This document shows, piece by piece, positions 8,433 through 15,966 of a DNA stretch of 42,465 nt. Origin of the DNA: Elusimicrobiota bacterium (GTDB taxonomy: Bacteria > Elusimicrobiota > Elusimicrobia > UBA1565 > UBA9628); NCBI GenBank assembly GCA_016212825.1, contig JACRDS010000160.1, forward strand, positions 1 to 42,465. The letters are read 5' to 3'. The number at the start of each line of letters is the position of its first letter. The stretch's first letter is position 1. Made by a program: the position numbers and the translations under genes. Below the pieces are notes generated by a model. It was given only the letters and a program-made list of their open reading frames with translations, did not search any database and was not told the DNA's origin.

Positions 8433-8550
8433 CCCAAATCCGGGGCCCAAATCCGGGGACACCATACTCAATTCCGATGAAATCAGTATGGTGTCCCCAG
8501 ATTCCATACTCAAGTCCGGTGAAATCAGTATGGTGTCCCCAGATTCCATA
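8433..8550. repeat. Tandem 13-bp and 42-bp repeats with a perfect palindrome
   Basis: Two exact copies of CCCAAATCCGGGG (8433-8445, 8446-8458) lead into GGGGACACCATACT (8455-8468), which is perfectly inverted at 8485-8498 across a 16-nt spacer. The block 8462-8503 is then repeated at 8504-8545 (42-bp period, two mismatches) and continues to 8550, so a 30-bp core, 8479-8508, recurs identically at 8521-8550. The patch ends 15 bp from the stop of the phosphoglucomutase gene. It fits a REP/MITE-like palindromic element or remnants of one. No transposase is nearby. Confidence 0.8.
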
Positions 8551-8565
8551 AGTGAGGTCCCCGGA

Positions 8566-10125
8566 TTAGATGTGCAGGCCGAAGAGGGCGCCGCCTTCCT
8601 TGAGAAGGCGCTGGAGGTGCTCCGGCCCTTGGAAGCTCTCGCCGTAGAGCTTGGCGATGGGCTCGGTGCCGGAGAGCCGGGCCAGCAGCCAGGCGTCCTG
8701 CAGATAGATCTTGACCCCGTCCGTGTCGCGCACGCCGGTCACCTTCTGTCCGGCCAGCTCCTTGAGGGAGGAGAAGGTCCCGGCTTTGGCGGCCTTGATC
8801 CTCTGCCGCTGCTCCTCGGTGATGGCCACGTCCACGCGGCGGTAGACCGGGTCGCCGAAGCGCGCGGTCAGCTCCCGATAGAGCTCCCGGAGGTCCTTGC
8901 CCGTGCACGCCATGACCTCGGCCAGCAGCAGCACGGCGAGTATGCCGTCCTTCTCCGCGGTCCAGCGGTAGATGGAGAGCCCCGCGCTCTCCTCGCCGGC
9001 CAGGATGTAGCGGTCCTGGCGGATGCCGTCCACGTACCACTTGAAGCCCACGTTGACCTCGTCGGCCTTGCGTCCCTTGGACTCGGCGATGCGGTCGAGC
9101 AGGTGCGTGGTCCCGATGGTGCGGCCCACGGTGAGCGAGGACGGCCACTGCGGCCGGTTGTCGAACAGGTAGGCGGCCAGGACGCACAAGGCCTGGTTGG
9201 GGGTCAGCAGCCCGGAGCTCTTGGTGGCCGCGCCGAAGCGGTCCGCGTCCGGGTCCGAGGCGCCCACGAAGTCGTACTTGCCGGCCTGCGCCAGGTCGAG
9301 GAGGGGCTTCATGGGATAGACCGAGGAGGGATCCATGCGGATCTGCCCGTCGTGGTCGCGCGGGATGAAGCCGAAGGTGGGGTCCACGGTCTTGTCCACC
9401 ACGCGCAGCCCCTTGAGGCCGTAGTCCTTGCGCAAGGCCTCGTAGTAAGGGATGGAGGCGCCTCCCAGCGGGTGGATGCCGATGCGCAGGCCGGATGACT
9501 TGATGGCCTCGAGGTCCACGACCTGGGAAAGCTTCTGAAGGTAGGGCCCCACGAGGTCCGGGGTCTCCAGGAGGCCCTGCGCCTTGGCCTTGGCCAGAGA
9601 GACGCGCTTGACGAGCTTCGGGTCCTCGAGGCATTCGTTGGCGTACTTCTCGATGACCGATGTGTCCTCCGCTCCCGCGGGCCCGCCGCTGGAAGGGTTG
9701 TACTTGAGGCCCATGTCGTGCGGCGGGTTGTGCGAGGCGGTGCCGTTGAGCGAGGCCGCGGCGCGGCCCGCGATGATCTCGAAGGAGAACACGGGGGTGG
9801 GCAGGGGGAACTCGGAGAGGCGCACGCGCAGGCCGTTGCCGGCCAGGACCTCGGCGCAGATCCTCGCGGTCTCGGCGCTCATCAGGCGCGTGTCGCCGCC
9901 CAGCAGGATCGGCCCGGAGAGGCCGCGCTCCGCGTGGAGCCGGGCCACGGCCTGGGCGATGGCCTCGGCGTGGCGCCGGGAAAAGCCCGCCCCGAGCCGG
10001 CCGCGGTGTCCGGATGTGCCGAATTTGACGCGCTCCAGGGGCGCGCTCGGGGCGTCGAACTCGCGCGCCAGATGGTGGACGTTGATGACTTCCGGGCTCA
10101 GGCGTCCGGCTTCGGGATGGGGCAT
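8566..10125 (-). CDS. pgm: Phosphoglucomutase
   Basis: 519 residues, slightly shorter than the 545 or so usual for alpha-D-phosphohexomutases of this type. Interconverts glucose 1-phosphate and glucose 6-phosphate in the cytoplasm, supplying precursors for glycogen and cell-surface sugars. The start of the fold is KFGTSGHRG. The phosphoserine loop TASHNPP is intact, the Mg2+ site is DPDADRFG, and the sugar-binding loop GEESAGLSIYRW and a C-terminal phosphate-binding LSGTEP are present. The ATG at 10125 has an upstream GGAGGG. Transcribed alone, with a repeat patch at its 3' end. Confidence 0.93.
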   Translation of the reverse strand: MPHPEAGRLSPEVINVHHLAREFDAPSAPLERVKFGTSGHRGRLGAGFSRRHAEAIAQAVARLHAERGLSGPILLGGDTRLMSAETARICAEVLAGNGLRVRLSEFPLPTPVFSFEIIAGRAAASLNGTASHNPPHDMGLKYNPSSGGPAGAEDTSVIEKYANECLEDPKLVKRVSLAKAKAQGLLETPDLVGPYLQKLSQVVDLEAIKSSGLRIGIHPLGGASIPYYEALRKDYGLKGLRVVDKTVDPTFGFIPRDHDGQIRMDPSSVYPMKPLLDLAQAGKYDFVGASDPDADRFGAATKSSGLLTPNQALCVLAAYLFDNRPQWPSSLTVGRTIGTTHLLDRIAESKGRKADEVNVGFKWYVDGIRQDRYILAGEESAGLSIYRWTAEKDGILAVLLLAEVMACTGKDLRELYRELTARFGDPVYRRVDVAITEEQRQRIKAAKAGTFSSLKELAGQKVTGVRDTDGVKIYLQDAWLLARLSGTEPIAKLYGESFQGPEHLQRLLKEGGALFGLHI

Positions 10126-10221
10126 TTTCCCTCCAGGAGATGTCCGGCGCCTGCTATTCTACAACAACGCGGCGCCATTGACAGCCGCGGGCCGGCCTGC
10201 CATAATCTAGGAAGAACCGCC

Positions 10222-11094
10222 ATGGACCAACCCTCCCTCCCCCCGCTCTCCGGCCGCAAGGACAACACCACCATCATCCTCGTCGCCATCGTAGGCGGCG
10301 TGACTTTGGTCATGCTCGCGGCGGTCTTCTTCATGATGGGCGGCTCCGAGACGCCGTCCATCCGGGCGAAGGGCGGCCCGGTCTTCGGCGGCCCTGCCGC
10401 CGGCGGGCCGGGACAGGCCGCGCAGGCGACGGGTGCCATGCCCACTCTCCCGGGCCAGCCCATCCCAGGACAGCCTCAGCCCGCCCCGGACCAGGCCCAG
10501 CCGACCTCGGACTCCCTGTCCTTCGTCACCAACACGGGAGGCGACCAATGGGGAAGCAGGGTGGCCGGGGTGTCCGCGAGCCAGCGCGCCAAGGAGAAGC
10601 AGTTCCTCGTCCAATACGACGAGCTGATCCGGAAGTATCAGGAGCGGCTCAGCGCCATCGGCCTGCGCTACCGGGAGAAGAACCCGGTCGTGCGGCAGGT
10701 GGATGAGGACTTCGGGAAGCTGAACCGGTACATGGCCGTCAAGCGCCGCTACGAAGCGGACCGGGATCTCTACCAATGGGCCCGGGATACGGCCGCCCTG
10801 CCCGAGGTCCGCACCACGATCCGCAAATACCTCTCCAACCCCGAGGCCTGGAAAGTCGCCATCGACATGTCGCTCGAGGCGCTCAAGCAGCCGCCGCCGG
10901 CCCCGATCTACAAAGAGGTCCAGCGCATGATGCTGACCGACCCGGCCTTGATCGACATCACCAAAGACATCGGGGACGAAGCGACGAAGAACGTGGGGCC
11001 CGCGGTCGTGAGCATGGCCACGTCAGGTAAGGACATCGGCCCGCTCAAGCAGGTGGTCGCGGACCTCGGCCTCGGCCCGAAGCCGTCCCATTGA
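10222..11094 (+). CDS. Single-pass anchored protein of unknown function
   Basis: 290 residues. The ATG at 10222 is chosen because upstream in-frame sequence is antisense to phosphoglucomutase; GGAAGAA precedes it. A cytoplasmic start (MDQPSLPPLSGRKDNTT) leads to one transmembrane helix (IILVAIVGGVTLVMLAAVFF), then a Gly/Pro/Gln-rich linker, then an alpha-helical domain from about residue 120 (QFLVQYDELIRKYQERL, KRRYEADRDLYQWARDT) to the C-terminus. No enzyme motif was recognised. Divergent from pgm across 96 bp. Probably a periplasmic helical domain on a membrane anchor. Confidence 0.65.
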   Translation: MDQPSLPPLSGRKDNTTIILVAIVGGVTLVMLAAVFFMMGGSETPSIRAKGGPVFGGPAAGGPGQAAQATGAMPTLPGQPIPGQPQPAPDQAQPTSDSLSFVTNTGGDQWGSRVAGVSASQRAKEKQFLVQYDELIRKYQERLSAIGLRYREKNPVVRQVDEDFGKLNRYMAVKRRYEADRDLYQWARDTAALPEVRTTIRKYLSNPEAWKVAIDMSLEALKQPPPAPIYKEVQRMMLTDPALIDITKDIGDEATKNVGPAVVSMATSGKDIGPLKQVVADLGLGPKPSH

Positions 11095-11126
11095 AAAACG
11101 TGCCTCTCCTCCCCAATGAGAGGCAC
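11095..11126 (-). terminator. Rho-independent terminator of the small-peptide/lgt operon
   Basis: Perfect 9-bp stem GTGCCTCTC (11100-11108) / GAGAGGCAC (11118-11126) with a 9-nt loop. Read on the minus strand it is followed immediately by GTTTTTC, a proper T-tract, 35 bases past the stop of the 45-residue peptide. It ends just beyond the stop of the convergent plus-strand gene, which has no T-tract on its own side. Confidence 0.8.
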
Positions 11127-11161
11127 GCAGCGCAGCCGCGATCCGTCTTGATCCAGCCGCT

Positions 11162-11299
11162 CTAGCCGCAGCAGCCGGTCTGGGTCTGGCCGCCGCTGTT
11201 GTTATTGTTGCTGCTGGCGCTCTGCGAAGACACTCCCAAGAACGCCAATCCGGCCAAGGACAGCGTGATGACCAGAAGCCTGTATATGCTCGTTTTCAT
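11162..11299 (-). CDS. 45-residue secreted peptide ending Gly-Cys-Cys-Gly
   Basis: Read directly from the minus strand. A Sec-type signal peptide (MKTSIYRLLVITLSLAGLAF, then a small-residue stretch VSSQSA) is followed by a tail of about 17 residues, rich in Asn, Ser and Gly, that ends TGCCG. There is no lipobox cysteine behind the signal, so it is not a conventional lipoprotein. An AGGAG lies about 8 bases before the ATG, and a strong terminator follows the stop, which support expression. It lies 78 bp downstream of lgt on the same strand, last in an operon that includes a radical SAM protein. I recognise no family. A modified peptide (RiPP), metal-binding or structural role are all possible. 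Confidence 0.6.
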   Translation of the reverse strand: MKTSIYRLLVITLSLAGLAFLGVSSQSASSNNNNSGGQTQTGCCG

Positions 11300-11377
11300 C
11301 TCGGGTCTCCTGCTCCCGCGCATTGCTCATGAAAGTATAGCCCCCCGGATCGCACTCCGCAATAGGCTAAGCGGGAT

Positions 11378-12169
11378 TTACCGATTTTTATCTTTGCAGC
11401 CCAGCCACAGCCAGGCCAGGCCCGCTCCGAGCAGGCTGAGAAGGGCCAGCAGCTGGCCCGTGCTCAGGCCGCAGAAGAGGAGCCGCCCGGGGTCGCTGGC
11501 CCGGAGGAAATCCTCCGCGAACCGCAGAAGGGCATAGAGCGCCGCGCTGAGCAGGAAAGCCGAGCCTGGCCTCAGCCCCCCCCTGCGGATGCGCGGCAGA
11601 ACGGCCGAGTGCAGCAGGAGGAAGATGAGTCCGGCGCCCACGACCTCGTAAAGCTGCGCGGGATGCAAGGGAACGCCCAACAGTTCGCGCGGGACGCCGC
11701 CCGTGCTCTCCCTGAAGATGATGCCCCAGGAGGAACCCGTGGGCCGGCCGTAGCAGCAGCCGTTGAGCAGGCAGCCCAAGCGCATGAGCACGAGCCCTGA
11801 CATCGCCGCGGCCCCCAGAGCGTCCGCCACGGGAGCGATCGCCAGACCCCGGCGGCGGCAGAACAGGACGGCCGCGGCGGCAGCGCCCCAGAACACGCCG
11901 AAGAAAGAGCCGCCCGCCACGCGCCCGTCCAGAAGCCGTCCCAGATTGGCGGCCAATCCCCGTCCATAGAGCGCGGCGTAGACGCCGACGCTCCCCGCGA
12001 AAACCCCCAGCATCAGGGCGAATATCAGGCCCCAGAAGTCCTCCTCCGTCAGGCCCAGGGCCCGCCTTCGGGACCGCAGGTAGAGCGTCGCGGCCAGGGC
12101 CGCCAGCCAGGCGAAGACGGGCGCGGAATGCAGGTCGTGGCGCAGAAAAGACAGGAGTATCGGCCTCAT
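11378..12169 (-). CDS. lgt: Prolipoprotein diacylglyceryl transferase-like protein
   Basis: 263 residues with about seven membrane helices. Lgt moves a diacylglyceryl group from phosphatidylglycerol to the lipobox cysteine of prolipoproteins at the inner membrane. The signature region MRLGCLLNGCCYGRPT matches the Lgt motif in which the conserved Arg binds lipid, and HPAQLYE follows as expected. The ATG overlaps the stop of the upstream membrane protein (ATGA), so translation is probably coupled. The family includes relatives of other specificity, and the unusual operon (glycosyltransferase, radical SAM, small peptide) leaves open that this copy is specialised. An Lnt-like gene lies 4 kb away. 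Confidence 0.82.
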   Translation of the reverse strand: MRPILLSFLRHDLHSAPVFAWLAALAATLYLRSRRRALGLTEEDFWGLIFALMLGVFAGSVGVYAALYGRGLAANLGRLLDGRVAGGSFFGVFWGAAAAAVLFCRRRGLAIAPVADALGAAAMSGLVLMRLGCLLNGCCYGRPTGSSWGIIFRESTGGVPRELLGVPLHPAQLYEVVGAGLIFLLLHSAVLPRIRRGGLRPGSAFLLSAALYALLRFAEDFLRASDPGRLLFCGLSTGQLLALLSLLGAGLAWLWLGCKDKNR

Positions 12170-12933
12170 TCGCAGGCCTCCAAGGTCAGGCGGGCCGCTT
12201 TCAGGGAAGCGAACACCAGGGCCGAGTCCAGGAACATTCCGTACAGGATGCCCAGGACGATGCCGCCGCCCATCCGACCCTGCAGATAGTAGGCCCAGCA
12301 GCCATTGCTCGTGCCCCAAAAGTCCGCGAAGAAGACGTAGACCAGGCCCGTCAGCAGGAGCCGCGCGTCGCGCGGGTCCGGCCGGTAGAGCAGCCAAGCC
12401 CCGAGAAAAGCGAAGACCGCGGCGCTCGCGGGCCGCGGCGCCGCCGGCAGGACGAAGGCCCAGAAGACCAGCGTGTAGGCGGCCGCATAGCCCCAATAGA
12501 TGGTCCTGCTCCGGACCGCGATCCAGCCGCCCCAGCGGGCCTCGACCGCCCCGGCCGCGCGGTCTATGACCAGAGCGCCGAGGGTCCAGCCGGGGATGAT
12601 CCAGAGGGGAGGCGTCTCGCCCGTATAGTAAGCCCAGACCCCGGTCCGGGTGCCCCAGGCCTCGACGATCCAGCCCAGCAGGGAGGCGTAGAGGACGATC
12701 AAGGCGTCCCTTTTCGGCGTAATCCTGGCCGGGACCGTGCGGATGGTCATGAGCACGATGGCTCCCAGAAGGGCAACCTCCCCAAGGACGCGCCAGCGGG
12801 CCTGACCGCCGCGCTGGAGCTGGCCCAGCGTCACCTGGAACGCCTGGATGAAAAGATCCTGGCGCCAGAGCGCGACGGCCGCCAGAAGGGCCGCAGCGCC
12901 GGCCGCATAGAGGAGCCGCCCGCGGTCACCCAT
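12166..12933 (-). CDS. Polytopic membrane protein, unknown function
   Basis: 255 residues. The start is taken at the ATG at 12933 (MGDRGRLLYAAG), which overlaps the upstream gene by eight bases; sequence further upstream in this frame is shadow. Six or seven hydrophobic helices are visible, with conserved-looking aromatic motifs in loops: EAWGTRTGVWAYYTG, PLWIIPGWTLGALVIDR and FFADFWGTSNGCWAYYLQG. The repeated 'G..WAYY' element suggests an internal duplication. The style recalls lipid- or carotenoid-modifying membrane proteins, but I cannot name a family. Sits between the radical SAM gene and lgt with coupled ends. Confidence 0.65.
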   Translation of the reverse strand: MGDRGRLLYAAGAAALLAAVALWRQDLFIQAFQVTLGQLQRGGQARWRVLGEVALLGAIVLMTIRTVPARITPKRDALIVLYASLLGWIVEAWGTRTGVWAYYTGETPPLWIIPGWTLGALVIDRAAGAVEARWGGWIAVRSRTIYWGYAAAYTLVFWAFVLPAAPRPASAAVFAFLGAWLLYRPDPRDARLLLTGLVYVFFADFWGTSNGCWAYYLQGRMGGGIVLGILYGMFLDSALVFASLKAARLTLEACE

Positions 12934-14746
12934 GCCGCCCCCCGCCGCGGCCGCGGACCAGCAGGACCGCGAATCCGACTGACAGGAGGACGGCCGCCAG
13001 CGCCCACGGGCGGCGCAGGCCGTGGTCTCCCAGCCCGCAGCGGATGAGATAGCCGGACAGATACAGGAGCGCGGCCGCGGCGCTGGCCGCGAACCAGAGC
13101 GCGTTGCCGGACCGCAGCCGCTCCGGATACGGCCGGCGCAGCAGCAGGCCGCCGACGCACTCGGCCGACAGCGAGACCGCCGCGAGGAGGAAGGCCGCGG
13201 CCAGGGCCTCCCGGGCGCGGCCGGCGAGCCCCAATCCGTTGGCCGTGTGCCGGTACACATAGAGCTGCAGCAGCAGGACGAAGGTCAGCCAGGCGGAGAC
13301 CCAGGCGTTCCCGATCCGACAGGCCGGCAGCCAGCGCGCCAGGCCGAGCTTGCCCAGGATGATGTTCCAGAGCAACGCCGCGTCGCCGGGCCGGCTGATG
13401 GTGACGGACCACAGGGACTCGAGGTAGCGTCCCCAGCCGCTGGCCTCGCGCCCGGCATGGCAGGCGCCCCTGGACGCCAGGCCGACGACCGCCCAAGGGC
13501 CCGAGCTCGCCGGGACCGTCGCATGGACCTGCTTGCGCTCGGGGTAGGCTCCCCAGGCCTCCTCCAGGCTGCGTCCGGACCGCAGCGCCGCGGCCCGCAC
13601 GCTGAAGAAGTCCGCGCGCAGCGGCCTGCGGCCGGGAGCGTTGCGCAGATGGTACAGACAGCCGGGGTTGAAGACGTGCGTCCTCAGCATGGCCTCCAGG
13701 TCCTCGGAGGCCTCCGTCCCGTGCAGGAGCAGGACCCAGTCCCGCGCCCGGTCCCCGGCCTCTCGGAGCGCCGGGCCGGCCGGCTCGCCGGACGCCAAGG
13801 TCACGGTGGTCACCTCTCTCGGAACCAAGGCGGACTGCCCTTTGGCCATGCGCATCCGCTCGCCGGAGAAATAGGGCTCCGCGCAGGCCCCGATCCCGTG
13901 CCGTTCTCCGGCGTAGCCGGCCACATCCAGTTCCCGCACCAGGCCCGCGCGGGCTTTGGGCGAACGGAGCTCGTCCAGCTTCTTCCTCCACAGCGGAGAG
14001 ACCTCGTCGACCTCGTCGTTGGCGTCCCGCAGGGGCGTGGGCAGGGCGGCGCCGCACAGCTCGCACCACTTGAGCTGCTCCACGAAATCCGCCGGCGTGC
14101 GCGTCCACCAATCGGGCTCGATCGGCCAGCCCCCCGAGCCGCCCGACAAGGCGTCCAAGGCCCCGGCGACCTCGCAGAAGAAGGCCCCTTTGGGCGTGAC
14201 CGAAGCGCTCCAGTATTTCTGGACCCAGCAGTCGTCCCGCAGTCGCAGCCACTCCGCGTCGGGGATCCCCAGCTCCGCCCGGGTGAGCAGCAAGGCGGAA
14301 TGCCGGCTCGGATGGCTGTGATCGTTGACGATCTGGACCCCGAACGTGTCTTGGATGAGCTCGAGATGCTCGTAGTACTTCTCGCCGAGGGATGTGAACA
14401 GCCCGCGATGATTGTGCCGCAGGATATCCATGCGCTCGGCGATCAGATAGCCCATGAAATCGGACTGCGGCGGATACGATCCGGAGCTGTCCGGGTCGGA
14501 CCCGATGACCGAACGATAGTAGCGGACGAACTCCTCGAACCGCGGGTGCAGGGTGGGCTCGCCGCCCGTGATGCCGACGATCCCCGGGAAGTCCCGGAGC
14601 GAATCCACGGCCTTCTTGAAGGTCTCGAAGTCCATCATCGCGGGCCGGGCATGGTGCCCGCAGAAGCGCGTGCAGTGGGCGCAGCGCCGCGCGCAGACGT
14701 TGGTGATGTCGATCTGGATGACCGTCATCTCGGCTGGAGAACGCAT
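12926..14746 (-). CDS. Radical SAM protein fused to a C-terminal membrane domain
   Basis: 606 residues. Near the N-terminus is the radical SAM cluster motif TNVCARRCAHC (C18-x3-C22-x2-C25), which binds the 4Fe-4S/SAM pair, followed by GITGGEPTLHPRF (the SAM-binding GGE element). A Cys-containing region FFCEVAG ... KWCELCG could hold an auxiliary cluster. The middle (about 290-430) contains LLHGTEASEDLEAMLRTHVF and resembles part of a glycosyltransferase-like fold. The last 150 residues form about four membrane helices. The start overlaps the upstream glycosyltransferase stop (TGATG). The substrate is unknown; the neighbours suggest a lipid-linked or envelope molecule. Confidence 0.8.
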   Translation of the reverse strand: MRSPAEMTVIQIDITNVCARRCAHCTRFCGHHARPAMMDFETFKKAVDSLRDFPGIVGITGGEPTLHPRFEEFVRYYRSVIGSDPDSSGSYPPQSDFMGYLIAERMDILRHNHRGLFTSLGEKYYEHLELIQDTFGVQIVNDHSHPSRHSALLLTRAELGIPDAEWLRLRDDCWVQKYWSASVTPKGAFFCEVAGALDALSGGSGGWPIEPDWWTRTPADFVEQLKWCELCGAALPTPLRDANDEVDEVSPLWRKKLDELRSPKARAGLVRELDVAGYAGERHGIGACAEPYFSGERMRMAKGQSALVPREVTTVTLASGEPAGPALREAGDRARDWVLLLHGTEASEDLEAMLRTHVFNPGCLYHLRNAPGRRPLRADFFSVRAAALRSGRSLEEAWGAYPERKQVHATVPASSGPWAVVGLASRGACHAGREASGWGRYLESLWSVTISRPGDAALLWNIILGKLGLARWLPACRIGNAWVSAWLTFVLLLQLYVYRHTANGLGLAGRAREALAAAFLLAAVSLSAECVGGLLLRRPYPERLRSGNALWFAASAAAALLYLSGYLIRCGLGDHGLRRPWALAAVLLSVGFAVLLVRGRGGGRHG

Positions 14747-15864
14747 CAGCAGCTCCGCACTTCCTGCGGGCCGCGGACGCGGTAGCGCCTTCCCGCCCAG
14801 ACCACGGTGCTGGAGAACAGGGAGTTGCCGAAGTTGACCGCGTAAGCGGCCCAGAGCAGGGGCGCGCTGGCCGCGGCCAGGACCGAGTGATAAAGCCAGC
14901 GCTCCGGGAAACGGGCGCGCAGGATGGCGAAGACCAAACCCAGGTTCGCCGCGTCCGCGCCGTAGAGGCAGAGCGCCGGCGCATAGGTCCCGAGCCAGGC
15001 GCCGCGCAGCACGATCCAGCACTTCAGCAGCGTGACGGAGAGGCCCAGCAGCCACAGGAACGGGTCGTAGACCCGGAAGCACACGATCCAGCGGTTGAAG
15101 ACCGAGAAGAAGCCGCGCGCGTCGCAGCCGTCCGAGGAGTGCGGCATGGCCGCGGAAACGAACTCCACCCTCTTGCCGTGCCGGCGCGCCAGCGTGGTCA
15201 CGGGCATGTCCTCCAGCAGAGACGCCTCCCAGACCCGGGCCACGCCCCAGGCCTCGAAATCGCCGCGCCGCAGGGCCAGGGACTGCCCGGCGGCGCGCTC
15301 CAGGAGGCTGAAATAGACCACGCTGGCCGCCATCCACACCGAGCGCAGGAAGCCCCAGAAGCCGCCGCACGGGAGGTAGATCATGGCGGAGCTCGCCGCC
15401 CCCACGGATGGGTCCCGCAGAGGCGCCAGCATCCGCCGCATCCAATCCGGAGGCACGACCAGGTCCGAATCCGTGAAAAGCAGCGCCTCGCTGTCCGCGG
15501 CCACATGCGGCAGGGCGCCCAGGAGGTTGGCCAGCTTCGCGGAGCACCGCTTCGGCTCGACCCCGGAGACCACCACCCGGGCGCGCGCGCCCGGCGCATC
15601 GGCCAGGATGGCCCGCAGGCGCCCGTACGCCGGGTCCGCGGCATCGGCCACGACGAAGATGAATTCCCTGCGGCCCCCGTATTCCTGCGCCAGCAGGGCC
15701 CGGACGCCGGCCGCGAGGCTGTCCGCGGCCTCACGGCACGGGACGATGACCGACACCGGCGGGACGTGGGGCTCCGCCTCCCGGGAAACCTCCCGTCTCA
15801 GCTTGAGATGGAAGAGCCAGGTGAAAAAGAGCTGCGCCGCCCCCAGCCCGGCCGCCATCAACAT
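14746..15864 (-). CDS. GT21-like membrane glycosyltransferase (HpnI/ceramide glucosyltransferase type)
   Basis: About 372 residues. The start at 15864 is preferred because GGGGAGG sits nine bases upstream; an ATG at 15882 would add six residues. N-terminal anchor helix, then a GT-A domain: VSVIVPCREA opening strand, FTDSDLVVPPDWM with the DxD metal site, LEDMPVTTLARRHGKRVEF with the acidic catalytic region, and FNRWI as the (Q/R)xxRW-type motif. Three C-terminal membrane helices follow. The family transfers a sugar from a nucleotide-sugar to a lipid at the cytoplasmic face. First gene of the minus-strand operon with the radical SAM protein, a membrane protein, lgt and a small peptide. Confidence 0.82.
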   Translation of the reverse strand: MLMAAGLGAAQLFFTWLFHLKLRREVSREAEPHVPPVSVIVPCREAADSLAAGVRALLAQEYGGRREFIFVVADAADPAYGRLRAILADAPGARARVVVSGVEPKRCSAKLANLLGALPHVAADSEALLFTDSDLVVPPDWMRRMLAPLRDPSVGAASSAMIYLPCGGFWGFLRSVWMAASVVYFSLLERAAGQSLALRRGDFEAWGVARVWEASLLEDMPVTTLARRHGKRVEFVSAAMPHSSDGCDARGFFSVFNRWIVCFRVYDPFLWLLGLSVTLLKCWIVLRGAWLGTYAPALCLYGADAANLGLVFAILRARFPERWLYHSVLAAASAPLLWAAYAVNFGNSLFSSTVVWAGRRYRVRGPQEVRSC

Positions 15865-15966
15865 CAAGTCGAGCCTCCCCATGCCGGTCTCAACGATAGC
15901 AACGGCAAAGCGGCCCGTCAAGGTTGCTTTGACAAGGCTCGCCGCCTGCGGTAGGATATGCCGGTC

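Noticed and set aside
8433-8550. Possible CRISPR array
   Set aside because: There are only two copies of the 42-bp unit, directly abutting with no unique spacers, and an internal palindrome; no cas genes are near.
14746-15882. HpnI assignment (hopanoid glycosyltransferase) for the GT21-like gene
   Set aside because: The motifs fit the family, but no squalene-hopene cyclase or HpnH/HpnG genes are in the window and the radical SAM neighbour does not clearly match HpnJ, so no hopanoid role is claimed.
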